From assembly GCA_038025085.1 (NCBI GenBank), contig CM076143.1:34246501-34310500 (forward strand): DNA of 64,000 nucleotides. Reading direction: 5' to 3'. The notes beneath the pieces were generated by a model that had not been told where the DNA came from, ran no database searches, and worked only from the letters and a program-made list of their open reading frames with translations. Positions 34,391 to 45,486 of this stretch are shown here, piece by piece (the first letter of the stretch is position 1; the number at the start of each line of letters is the position of its first letter). Made by a program: the position numbers and the translations under genes. The DNA comes from Tetragonia tetragonoides. Lineage: Eukaryota > Streptophyta > Magnoliopsida > Caryophyllales > Aizoaceae.

Positions 34391-35072
34391 TCACCACCGT
34401 CTTTCTCTACCGGAGATTCTTCTTGCCAGCTCCAAGTCTTTTTTCACTACACCAGAAATCAAGCATAATAAATAACTTTGATTCATGAGGACGAAATGAA
34501 ATGCAGATGAAACAGCAACATGAGAAAGTAAAAATCATCAAGCAAGAAAGTCGTGAAGAATATCATTTTTTCTCTAAGTTGACAAATGCTAACTCTATAA
34601 CTCTAGGTTCTAGCCCCGTCATTCAACTTTGTGCCAAGGAAAATAAGCATATGCCTTTGTCTAGGGTGGCTGCTTATCCCTTTTTTTTCTTTTTTTCTTT
34701 TTCATAGAGTTCACAAATATGTAATCCCAAAACTCACACAGGTTTAGGGTCGCCTCTTTCTCTCCCCCCTAGTCTTCTCGCAAGGTCTAGATCCTTTTTC
34801 ACTACACCAGAAATCAAGCACAATAAAAATTTTGATTCATGAGAACGAAATGAAATGAAGATTGAAGCAGCAACATCAGAAAATAAAATTTATCAAGTAA
34901 AAAAAATTCACAAAGAACATCATGTTTTCTCTAAGAAGTTGACAAATGCTAAATAAAGGTTCTAGCCCAGTCATTCAACTTTGTGCCGATGGAAATAAAC
35001 ATATGCCTTTACCTAGGGTAGCTTCTATCCCAAAGTTCACAATTATGTAATCCCAAAACTCACATGTTTAGG
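34391..35072. repeat. Direct tandem duplication covering the CENH3 last exon
   Basis: Copy one is about 34391-34740 and copy two about 34741-35072. They share CACTACACCAGAAATCAAGC, GACGAAATGAAATG, GACAAATGCTAA, TTCAACTTTGTGCC, ATATGCCTTT and GTAATCCCAAAACTCACA. Divergence is moderate, with small indels and a poly-T expansion near 34680, so the duplication is not very recent. Confidence 0.85.
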
Positions 35073-38000
35073 CAATAGAAATTTAACAAGGTTGTCACAA
35101 AGAACTGTTCTCCAATCTCTTATCAGCTAAGAGGAAAAAACAGCTGAAGCATCCGGCAAACACAGCAAAAGTAACAGAAGTAACTCTTAAGAAAGCATTC
35201 GATAATTGCAAAGTGGTATCATATGCATACAATGCCTACTGAGAAAAATTAGTGACAAAGTGATCATTAATGTTGTTGGTGTATGATGTCTGATAATCTA
35301 ATACGTATTTTATGCAAGCAGCACAGTTCATTGATTATTTGAAAGGGCAAAGAGTTGCACCTGCGTACCAGAAGCAAATCAATCATAGACAAGGTAATCT
35401 CCTCATAGTGCAAAGTTCACATATAAATGTTCAAGTATTTAAAATGAAGTCACTTGACAATATCACATCATAAACTATACAGCTGAGCCATTCAAGGCAT
35501 GACATCAACCACCAGAGAAATAACATGACATCTAAATTCAGATTCAGATAGAAAACTTTAACACAGGAAGTTTGATGTTATATACCTCGACAATAACAAA
35601 GACTTAAAAGTTATAGCCATTCATACAGCCATTACAAAAGAAAACCTAATACTTACTTAATGTGACTCTTTTAGCATGGATGGCACAGAGCATCCCGTCT
35701 TCGAACATTCGGACAACAAAATCCTCTGCTGCCTGCGATTTTCTAATTCTTAAATACAGCACATATCAAAGAACATCATAGTATATATTTGCCCAAATGT
35801 GGAGAAAGAGAATACCACAAAAAAGCAAGTGCATAATAACCAATTTCTTTATAGTAAACATTATAAGCAGTTACAACTTCATGTACTGATGTACAAGCCC
35901 TAAACATTGAATCCAACTACTTGTTTTCTAGATAACATGGGCATCAAAGCTTTGCTTGACTAATCCCATGGGCCTTGAAGTTAAGGACCAGAAAACCACC
36001 AGTGGCCCTGAGGGGACTCAAACCTGGGACCTCTAGGATAGGTCTCAGAGGTCCCACTAGCTGAGCTATCTCTCAAGGTTTAAACATTGAATCCAACTAT
36101 GAAGCATCACTTTCTGATTCTAGTGGAGTCACAAACTATGTCTAAAAGAAGTATACTTTTTTCTGAGTTTGCAAAAGAAAAATGGCGACGTTCCAACTTT
36201 CAAGCATCACAAAGGAACAGTCCAAGTCCCACAAACAGTCTCCAAGACAACAAGATCACACATTTCGGTAATAAATGGGAGAGCAAGCAAGAAATGATGG
36301 AAGAGCAGAGAAAAAAGAGCCTCTGATAATGAGTGTCGTAATAACAGTCACCTTAATCTAAGATCTGTTCATGTCTCTTACCAGAAGTAGGTAGGAATTT
36401 AAGGTCCACACAATGAAAATAAAGAAATCTAGGTTGAACTTAATAAAATCTAGAAATCAATGAGATGAAAAGGCTTTAATTCCAGCTGGTAACCAAGGGA
36501 CAGATAACACCTGGAACCAAGCATTTACCAAGAAAACAACAGCTAGAGAGGTAAGAAAATAATGGCAAGGAAATTAATGACACTCAAGGTTGAACGGAAA
36601 CGGAAACGGAAACGCGGAAACGTGAAACTCGGAAACGGGAAACGGGAAACGTCGATTCTCAAAATGTCGGAAACACAGAAACGTCCCCACAAAAAATATA
36701 TTAAAAAAAAATATTAAAAAAACAGAAAATAATTATTCCATTCACTTAATTAACATGACAAATCAAGTGTTCTTTTAATGAAACGAAAACAAATACATAG
36801 GGTTGGAGAAAAAAGAGTGAGACTGTCGGAAAGAGACAAGGAAATTAGGGTTTAGAAAAGAAGAAAGTATTTTTTGGGTCCGAAACGTTTCTTTTTTCGC
36901 GTTTCGAGCGCGTTTTTTTTCTTTTGTGCGTTTCGAGCTCGTTTCTTTTTCAGCAAGTGTTTCTTTTGCGTTTCTTTTTTCTTCAACGTTTCGACACGTT
37001 TCAAATACGTTTCGGAGCGTTCGCATTTCAGAAACGTTTCTGAAACGCGAAACGCAGTCTCCTGAACGTTTCCGTGCTTCATTGATGACATTTAATGACA
37101 CTACTAAAACAGCTAGAGAGGACAAGCTCAGTTTCTCTGAACATCTAGCTCGTAAAGGCCCCTCCTGCCCTAGCCCACAGAGAAGCAAAATATATCTTCC
37201 TCTCCAACCAAACACACAGAAGCTCAGGTGACATAGTACCCCAACAAAATACACTTTACATTCCTATCCAAGCAAACAAACCACACTATCGCAAAAATAT
37301 AGCACAGACAGAACATCCTCTTTTCCTTATCTCTCAAAGCCCACAAAACAGACCTGCAATAACTCCAAACCAGTGGCTAGCACACCCTCCCCATAAACAA
37401 AGCACAGTAGGACTTCAAATGCCAAGTTAGTATATACAATGAAACATGCATACATGACAATGACACTTGCACATTCAGCAAAGAACAATTAAAATAAGCC
37501 AATTCAACTAACAGGAAAAGGGAAGAAAAAAAGAGCTGAAAACATTTGGTGCACCTCGTGTATGGCCATGACAGCTTCTGCCTGCCAACGATCAACATTT
37601 GGCGCCAGCCGGTGAGTAATTTCTTTCACCTAAATAGAATTAAAAACCCATTAGCATGGAATGAAGTGAAAAAAAATGTATTCAATGATGTATCATGGAA
37701 AGCAGGATCCAACCCAAGCAACCAGCCAAGTTACTCTTAAGTCTTAACTAAAAAGAACTATATGACTCTTAAGTCTTAACTAAAAAGAACTATATGACAA
37801 TGACAATCAACTTTGAAAGATGAATGTCTAGACTAGATACACAAGGCAAAACTGGGTACAATATGCCCCCACCCCCCATTACACACACCTAAAGGGCAGA
37901 AAACATAAAAAAGAAAAAAAAAAAAAAAAAAAAGGAGTAAGAATGTTCAACAATCAATACTAAGGACGGAGCTTCACATAACACAGTATTACCACATCAG

Positions 38001-39482
38001 AACTAACAATAGTGAATATCTACTTCATTGGCTGAGAAAGAAGGCGGATATGAACCAACATTTCCAATCATACAGGGAGAATCAATCCAGTAATGGAGGA
38101 CTCACTTCAACCTCCAGATTAAAGTCCCGAAAAAAGGAAACTACTGGCATAAATATTATGCTAATTACACCAAAACTTACACCAATACCCAATTTGCTTT
38201 TTAAATTCTCAAAAGATTACTATCTGAATCACTATGTAATCAAAAGTTCAACAAGAATTTATACCAACATATGGAAAATAATGTCAAAAAATTCAGCAAT
38301 ATATAATCCCAAATCTTCTCATGAACCTCTCACCAAAGTGATGAAGTAACAAACAAATATGACAGGAAAATGTCTTATCAATCCCAACAGAAATAGAAAA
38401 CACATATCCAAGTATAAATTTCAGACCACAACCTCAATTCACAGGCGAAAACATACACAAAGATCACCAAAAAGTCTAGCAACTGCAACAAATATAGGAC
38501 AAAAATGGCATTAAATATGCACACTGCTATACCCAAATTGGCAGCAAGATAGTAAAGAATCACACACAGTTCGTAAAAAGGGAGCAGCAGGAATGAGTGG
38601 TTTAACACTTTTCTGAAACTTGCGTATCTCTCTCAGAGCCACCGTTCCTGGCCTGTAACGGTGGGGTTTCCTCTTCACCTCTCCTGAAAATGCAAAAGGA
38701 TGTCAATTTCTAGTTTCTACATACAATCCCCATTTTATATGTTTTTGACCAAAACCCTTAAATTATGTATACTTAGAAAAACATGCAAATTTGTTACAAA
38801 CTAGAATAATGCACATTAGACCCATATCCACTGTAACTAGGGATGTAATTTATTGTACCCTTATGGAATTGTCATTTCTACAGTATTTTAACTAAATACA
38901 CATTCTATCAAAACCCACAAAAAAAATGGACAAAATAAGAGCAGAATTAAAACCTGATAGAATGTATATTCAGTAAACTCTGTAATAATGTATACTAGGC
39001 CCATACCCATTGTAATTAGGTAAGTAATATTCTGTAATTTTGTAGATTTTTTAGATCTACAGTTATAATAACTAAATCTATTCACATTTTATCAAAACCC
39101 ACAAAATTTTGGCCAGAATAATAACATATAATCAAACAAACCTTCAGCAGCAGAAACATTCTTCTTGGTTTTTCCTTGTTGACGCTTTGTTGGGGTAGTC
39201 TTAGTCTGCAAAATTCCGCCGAAAACAAAATCATGGAAATGTCAAAAGAATTGAAACTGAAATACCCACAAGAGAAGAGAGAGAAAAAAAAGAAAGAAAG
39301 AAACCGGAGTTCTCTTTGCAACTGGAATTTTTCCTGTCACCGAAAAACAAAAAATGAGGGACGTTATATGAGAGCAAAATCAAAGAAAATTCAAGATGAG
39401 AGCAGAATCAGAGAGAGAAAATGGAACCTTTTCTTGGAGCTTTGCTACCGGATTTCTTCTGGGCAACGTGCTTAACCCTCAT
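34391..39482 (-). CDS. CENH3: Centromere-specific histone H3, 7 exons
   Basis: Exons (minus strand): 39428-39482, 39305-39333, 39142-39205, 38568-38683, 37555-37629, 35657-35732, 34391-34446; total 471 nt, 156 aa. All introns are GT-AG and every phase closes. The protein has a Lys/Arg/Thr-rich tail (1-57), then [19 protein letters not shown] (aN helix), LIPAAPF, loop 1 [12 protein letters not shown] (97-108), helix 2 with EAAEDF and [13 protein letters not shown], and ends RRW. Loop-1 Trp103 and the LAP-x(n)-RW pattern separate CENH3 from canonical H3, which has FKTDLRFQS there. The family replaces H3 in centromeric nucleosomes and specifies the kinetochore site. Likely regulatory cues are a telo-box in the leader and an E2F-like site upstream. 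Introns hold a SINE, a DNA element and tandem repeats. A second last exon is present (see 34734-34801). Confidence 0.93.
34734..34801 (-). other. CENH3: Duplicated alternative terminal exon of CENH3
   Basis: Preceded by TGCTTGATTTCTGGTGTAG, the same acceptor sequence as the last exon at 34391-34446. Spliced to exon 6 (which ends in A) it reads [16 protein letters not shown], then GDPKPV and a stop, giving a 160-aa protein. The distal exon reads [18 protein letters not shown]. The proximal copy keeps the LARRLGG form typical of CENH3 C-termini but has lost the RRW end. It lies first in transcription order, inside what is otherwise intron 6. Confidence 0.75.
35925..36077 (-). mobile_element. 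tRNA-derived SINE in CENH3 intron 5
   Basis: The minus strand has a pol III A-box (TAGCTCAGCTAGTGGG) and B-box (GGTTTGAGTCC) about 35 bp apart, followed by a unique body ending near ATGTTATCTAG. A truncated relative lies at 18380-18520. The tRNA-like part does not fold as an intact tRNA gene. Confidence 0.75.
36585..37094. mobile_element. DNA element with GAAACG subterminal repeats (510 bp)
   Basis: Left end: tandem CGGAAACG/GGAAACGGG words. Right end: the same words inverted (CGTTTC, about 20 copies). It is flanked by the direct repeat TTAATGACACT (36574-36584 and 37092-37102), of which 8 bp may be the true duplication. No transposase. It lies in CENH3 intron 5. Open frames across it only read the repeat words. 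Confidence 0.7.
38800..39110. repeat. Tandem duplication in CENH3 intron 3
   Basis: About 38800-38930 and 38985-39110 share AATGCACATTAGACCCATA-type and CCATTGTAATTAGG-type segments, ending in ATCAAAACCCACAAAA in both. No exon is included. Confidence 0.55.
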
Positions 39483-39499
39483 TGTTGTGGAAGATGAGA

Positions 39500-39545
39500 G
39501 AGAATTGGAGTTAGGGTTGAGAGAGAGAGAGAGAGAGAGAGTAGA
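39500..39545 (-). promoter_or_regulatory. CENH3 leader: telo-box and CT repeat
   Basis: The minus strand carries CAACCCTAACTCC (near 39503-39515), matching the plant telo-box core AACCCTAA, next to a CT dinucleotide run of about 20 bp, 20-60 bp upstream of the ATG. Telo-boxes are common near the starts of plant genes expressed in dividing cells. Confidence 0.5.
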
Positions 39546-39709
39546 AATGGAGGATTTCAACCGTCGCTTGTGTCTTCTCTTTCCTCTGTGTACTGTGACG
39601 GACTGATATGACTTGAGAGGAGAAGACACAAAAAGAACTATCGTTTTAATTTTATTTTATTTTTTTGATCCCTCCAAAAACTGTTTCTGAAAAATTCAAA
39701 AAATATTTG

Positions 39710-39717
39710 ATTCCCGC
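39710..39717. promoter_or_regulatory. E2F-like site upstream of CENH3
   Basis: ATTCCCGC fits the E2F consensus WTTSSCSS, 228 bp upstream of the ATG. E2F control of CENH3 is known in Arabidopsis. A single 8-bp match is weak evidence on its own. Confidence 0.4.
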
Positions 39718-39997
39718 AAATGGGAAATTTTTGTACATAAAAAGTGAGTAAAATAATTCCCCAAGATAGCTTTGCTCTTTTTTTTTCTTTTTTTTTGGTG
39801 GAGTTGTTTATGATAATTAATTAATTAGTGGATTTTTTTTAAAAGATTATTTTGATAATGGATGGCAATAAAGTTATCAATTTTTTTTTTCACAAAAACT
39901 TTTATAAAGCGGTTTTTTCGTAACTTTTGGTAAGACGGAGGTCATTTTTCAATGAAACAAGGGTCACTGCTCACCATAAGTGACCCCTACATTTCTT

Positions 39998-40248
39998 AGG
40001 ACCTGTTCTCTTTACCTTCTTTTTACTGAACTTATTCGCAAAATACTGAACTGAACTGAACTGAATTATTCTGAACTGAACTTGTTTTTACTGAATCTAC
40101 AATTACAATGAGTAAATTTGTTCTTTGGTTTACCGAACTCTACTGAATTTTTCTGAACTGAACTTTTTTTTACTGAACTGAATTTTACTGATCAGAACTG
40201 AATTTTACTGAATTCTTCAGGGGGAAGCTGAGGAGAATAGACCCTTAA
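39998..40248. mobile_element. Small DNA element with CTGAACTGAA subterminal repeats
   Basis: Ends TAGGACCTGTTCTCTT and GAGGAGAATAGACCCTTA are inverted repeats. The interior is dominated by CTGAACTGAA and ACTGAATTTT words. No target duplication was recognised. The end sequence resembles the GTTCCG family (TAAGGCC-TGTTCT), suggesting related transposases. Confidence 0.65.
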
Positions 40249-41568
40249 TAGTAACTCCAATTTTCTGTGAGTTGGTCTCACATAAGACTTACTATTTTTT
40301 TTTTTGTTCAAACATCTAATTGTGAGACGGTTACTTATAATAACCATGTAGTGAGTTTTAAATTTACCTAAATCGTTCGTATCGAACCGCTTGCAGAATC
40401 AAATATGGTTCCCTTTTTAGATCATCCCTATATCTTTTTTTTTTTTTGTACGTGACTTGAAACTCCTTCCCTTCCTGCAAGTGCTACACTGCCTCTCGAA
40501 GCATGGTTCATGTTGAACTTCATCCAAGATTTCAGCTGTAACTCCATTTCACACATGACTCTTCTTTGTGTTTCTTATGTCTAGTTAGCAATTAGCATCT
40601 TATCTTTCTTAGATTCCGCTCCAAGATACTCTTTCCCTCTTTTGACATAAAAAAGAATGTTGCAATAAGGGGATCTCATTAGGAATTCTAAAACTCCTAC
40701 ACAATTTCTCCGCCGCCATCACAAAATGGCATACACGATAAACCATATTTCTTAGCAGAGTTATTAAGTATTATACCTCTAGAACTTTCTGTATATTATT
40801 AAAAGGAACTCATTTATTTGAACCCGCTTAGGTTAGCACACATGCATAGGGGAGTCCAACACTTTTACTTTTATACCACCATCTTTGTATGCAATATGTG
40901 AATAATATTAACGAATCTTTTATATGTTTTTATATGTTATATGTGTGCACGCGCGCATGTATTGTTGCTTGTTTAAGTGGTCGCAGTCTTGGAAACGCAT
41001 TGCAATAGGTGATCGGTACTCGTCTCTCATGTAGACTTAGATATGCATGTAAATTATTATCAACATCTCATCATGTTCTTTTAGGATGCAAATATGTTTA
41101 ATTTCGTATAAACTCTTAAGGTTTAAGAAAATTTTCTCTTTAAACCACACGTTTAGATGATATAAGGTGGCATTCGAAATCCCCTAAGACGTATGAGTTT
41201 CTTTAGGGACTTGCATTTAGAGGGATGTATTGGAACACCAAACATGATGATATATTAATTTATATGATAAACATTGTTAAGATCATACAACCACCATTAA
41301 AATTAAAGTAAATGACCATGTGTGGTGTGTTATGAATTATTCGCTAATTTGTTTTGACATTCTGGCGATGAATTATTTAAAATCTTGTTGTACGTCAATT
41401 TGATTTTCAATGCCAATCTTAAATGCACTATATACCTTGTCTTATCATTGGATTTGGCACACCATTATCACACCTAAGTTGGTAATTGGGGTACATGTTT
41501 AAAACAGGTTGTTCTTGGTAATATTATTCGTGGTCCGAAGATGACGTTTTTTTTATTTATGGTATGGT
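40249..41568. other. Intergenic, no gene seen
   Basis: AT-rich, no domain or repeat recognised before the hAT target duplication. Confidence 0.35.
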
Positions 41569-41576
41569 ACCATTGA

Positions 41577-44500
41577 CAGGGGTGTAAGAGAGCCGAGCCG
41601 GCTCGGCAAGCCCTTGGGCTCGACTCGGTCAAAGCTCGGCTCGGGCTCGGTTTGACCTGAGCCCGAGCCAGCTCGGTAGGCTATCGAGCCGAGCCCGGGC
41701 CTGAGCTTGTGCCGACTCGGCTCGGATGGCTCGTATGGCTCGGAATTTTATTTTTTTTTTAAATGTTGGGCATGGGCGCAGAACTACTATGTGACTCTAT
41801 AGCCTATATATATACAGGATTGTAAATTGTTTAGGGTTTGCTCCTTATTTTATTAACCTAGGCACATTCTGACAGTTACAGATTAGCTTTGTCGTTCTCT
41901 ACTTCTCTCAATTTTCAAACCCTTCCCAAGTTCTCACTCCAGAATCCAGATACCATTCACGAATCACGAGTCCTGATCATCAATCACCAAGCCACTCCAT
42001 ACCTCTTTGCTGCGTCAGGTTAGTCATAATTTTTTTGTTGTTTGATTTTTTGGTGTGATACTACTGTATGTATTTGCTTGCTTTTTTGGTATGATATGTA
42101 ATTCTCTTTGCTCCTTGGGATTGGTATAACATTAATTTAAGTTGAAATATGTCTAGTTCTGTGTTGGTAATGTAACTTTTAATTGATACTCATTAAGCCA
42201 AAAATTACAAGAGACAAACTGATAAATTTAGTTACTTTTATGCATGATACTTCAAACTTCACAATACTGACAATAGCATATATGTATGTTACGTTTGTTT
42301 TTTTTTTTTTTGTCTTTTTCTTTCTCATTGTTATATATTATAAAGTAGTCTTATATCCTTTTTCCAATGCAATCTAGTCACCTTATTATATTCTTTAATT
42401 GATTGCATGTGAAGCTATATTGTATATAAAATAACTTGTTTGAGTAGGGCAATGGTTACTTGATAGTAATTGGCATGGGTACTTGTGAATTATGATGACA
42501 ATGTTAGGTTTATCAAATTTTCTGTTGTTGTCTTCATGTAGTTATAATGAGTATTAAATATTTCTTTATTTGATTGAAAATGTTAGGTTATATTGCAAAA
42601 TAATGGCTACCGTGTCATCTATTGATTTGGATCCAGAAATTCCACTTGTTCAACAAGATGATAATTTGATTATAGAAAACGAAGAGGAATCTAGTGATAA
42701 TGAAGATTTTGAAGTTGAAGAAACGCATGATGAAGGTGATTTGGATCCATTCCAAACAAGGAATAGAAAAAGAGCTAAATGTTGGCAAGACCTAGACGAA
42801 CCAGTGATTTTGCCGAATGGTGAGCGGAAAACAAAATGTAAACATTGTGGCACTTTCCTTTCCGCAAAGTTAAATGGACCCACAAGTCATCTGACACGAC
42901 ATATTCAGCGTTGTCCCAAAAAACAAATAGCCATGTTACGCCAACAAAAGCTAAACTTTTTGCCAGTTGATTCATTTGGAGTAGATCCTTCTCATCAAGT
43001 GCTTCATGATGGTAAGTTTGATATGTTAAGGATGAGAGAGGTCGCTGCCCATTGGATACTTATGCATGAGCACCCGTTTTCAATATTAGAGGAGGAAGGC
43101 TTTAACCTTATGATGAAGAGGGCAAATCCCGATTGGTCGAAAGTATCCCGTCAAACTGGAAAAGTTGATTGTGTTAAAGTCTATGAGCAAGAAAAGAATA
43201 AACTGAAGACACTTTAGGGAAAACTTGATAAAATTTGCTTGGCTACAGACTTATGGCAATCAAGTCCTCAAAAGATGGAGTACATGGTTATCACAGGGCA
43301 TTTTGTTGATTCTAAGTGGAAGTTGCAAAAGCGTGTTCTAAACTTCTTTCACTTACCTCCCCCTCGACGAGGTATTGATTTAGCTAGTGCTATGTACAAA
43401 TGTTTACAAGAGTGGGGCATTGAGAACAAGGTAATTTAGGTATTTTTATATTATAATTTTTCTGGGCTTACTTATCATATGGTATTCTAATTTTACTTAA
43501 TTAAATTATTGTAGGTGTTTACTATTTCTGTTGACAATGCATCCGCAAATGATGCTTGCATAAGGAGTTTGAAAAGCACATTCTCAAAGACAAATAGGTT
43601 GGTGTGTGGTGGTAAACTTTTTCATGTTCAATGCTCTGCTCACATTTTGAACATTATGGTTCGCTTTGGTCTTGATTCCATAACTAAAATTATTGAAAAG
43701 GTCCATGATAGTGTTGATTATATAAGGGCAAGCGAAGTAAGGCTAAAAATGTTTTCAGAAGTTGTTCAGGAATTGCAATTGCCACATAGAAAGTTAGTGC
43801 TTGAAAATAAGACTAGGTGGAATTCGACTTATGACATGTTGGTGACTGCGTACAAGTTTAGGGATGCATTCCCTTCTTATGCAGAACGTGATGGACACTA
43901 TACTTCTTGTCCTAGTGAGAATGATTGGAAGCAGGTCGTGAAAGTATGTGAAGTTCTTAAACATTTTAAAAGTGTCACAAATGTTATTTCAGGTTCGCAT
44001 TATCCTACTTCTAACCTATTTCTCGCTGAGGTTTATAGAATAAAATTGGTGTTGGACAAAGATTATGATAATGAAGAAGAGTGGATGAAAACAATGATTA
44101 ATAATATGAAAGAGAGATTTGATAAGTATTGGGGTGAGTGCAATTTGTTGATGGCTATGGGTGCTGTGTTAGATCCTAGATGCAAATTGGGTGGACTTGA
44201 GTTTGTATATAGTAAGATGTTTTCTTCCTATGAATGTAAAGAAAAAGTTGTCCAAGTTAGAGCATCTTTAGATGAGCTTTTCAGTGAGTATGTCAATGTA
44301 TATAATGTTGTTAATCTTGATGAAGGAGATGATGTGATTGCTAATGACAGTGGTAGTAGTAATACTAGTATTGACGTGGATGATGATGTTGGTTGGAATG
44401 AGATTTTCAGTCATTTGAGAAACACTTCCACTCAACAAGGTCAAAAGTCTGAGTTGGATATTTATCTTGATGAAGGGTGTTATATTTCTGAGGGCGATTC

Positions 44501-45478
44501 AACATCATTTGATGCTTTGAAATTGTGGAGTGTGAATAATTTAAAGTTTCGTGTGTTGTCTTCCATGGCACGTGATATTTTAGCGGTACCAATTACTACA
44601 GTTGCTTCGGAGGCAACTTTCAGTGCAGAGGGTAGGGTCATTGATTCATATCGTTCTTCACTAGCTCCAAAGACCGTTCAAGTATTACTTTGTGGTGGAG
44701 ACTGGTGTCGTGTTCTCCATGGGGTTAAGAAGAAAATGAAGGTAATTCTTTTAAATTTTTTTGGTTATAGCATACTAAACCTTAAATACTAAATCTTCAT
44801 TTTTTTTATATTTATGTCTTATAGGTTACCAAGGAGGAACAAATCGAGGAGATCAATCTACCTAAATGAAGCAGGAAGCTTTTTGGATGATGCTAAAGAT
44901 CGAGAGGGGATATGTTAGCTTGTTTTTTTGTTTATGATACTATGGTTTTATTACAGCTTACAAGTTACAAGTCAATTGGACTTTGTTTTTGTAGGGGGTT
45001 TTTTTCCTCTAGCTCGTTTGTTTATCATTTGGATTTTGTTCCTTCTTTGAAAAGCACCACTAAATACTATTGTCAAACTTTGTATTGCAGTGTTTGCTTC
45101 CTCCCTTCTCAATTTTGTTATTAAATCTAGCATTGGTCATTTGCACTAAGTGCAAGTAGTGGGCACGATATACAGGATTAGGATAAGGAATTTATAAATA
45201 TTAAATTCTTTTTTTTTTTTTTTGTGCTTAAAAAACTTAAGAAATCAGTAATTTACGTATTCATTATTAGAAAAATCAAGATTATGTATTAATGTAAAAA
45301 AAAAAAAAATCCGAGCCAAGCCCGAGCCGAGCTCCCAGCCGAGCTTATTCCACCGAGCCCGAGCTCAGCTCTAAAAAGCTCGGCGAGCTTCGAGCCGAGC
45401 TCGAGCCAGGGTCAGTATTGACCGAGCCGAGCTCGAGCCAGGGCGGCTCGGGCTCGACTCGGCTCGGTTACACCCCTA
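41577..45478 (+). mobile_element. Full-length hAT transposon (3902 bp)
   Basis: Perfect 8-bp target duplication ACCATTGA (41569-41576 and 45479-45486). Terminal inverted repeats CAGGGGTGTAA and TTACACCCCTA match at 10 of 11 positions. Both subterminal zones (41588-41745 and 45311-45465) are arrays of GGCTCG/CGAGCC words, the kind of site hAT transposases bind in clusters. A leader intron is likely (42019-42585, CAG|GTTAGT to GTTAG|G), followed by the transposase gene. All structural parts of an autonomous element are present except that the coding sequence has one internal stop. Confidence 0.95.
42603..44869 (+). pseudogene. hAT transposase (RICESLEEPER-like), one in-frame stop
   Basis: Coding segments 42603-43430, 43515-44741 and 44825-44869, with GT-AG introns of 84 and 83 bp in phase 0; 699 codons in all, close to the usual length. 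In order: acidic N-terminus, BED zinc finger (C79, C82, H96, H100), LATDLW and VDNASAND segments carrying expected acidic catalytic residues, and the C-terminal hAT dimerisation domain (RDILAVPITTVASEATFS, near residues 620-640). A TAG at 43215-43217 (codon 205) separates the BED finger from the catalytic core; the frame resumes immediately afterwards and there are no other stops or frameshifts. As it stands the gene would make a 204-aa BED-only peptide. The TIRs and TSD show it is a transposon, not a domesticated SLEEPER gene. Confidence 0.9.
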
Positions 45479-45486
45479 ACCATTGA

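Noticed and set aside
35925..36077. tRNA gene
   Set aside because: A- and B-box sequences are present, but there is no complete cloverleaf and a related truncated copy exists at 18380-18520; a tRNA-derived SINE fits better.
36775..37254. 159-codon reverse-strand frame inside CENH3 intron 5
   Set aside because: It reads the GAAACG repeat words of a DNA element as Lys/Arg/Glu-rich protein; no conserved domain.
42603..44869. Domesticated SLEEPER-type host gene
   Set aside because: Perfect 8-bp target duplication and matching terminal repeats show a transposon, and the frame carries a stop codon.
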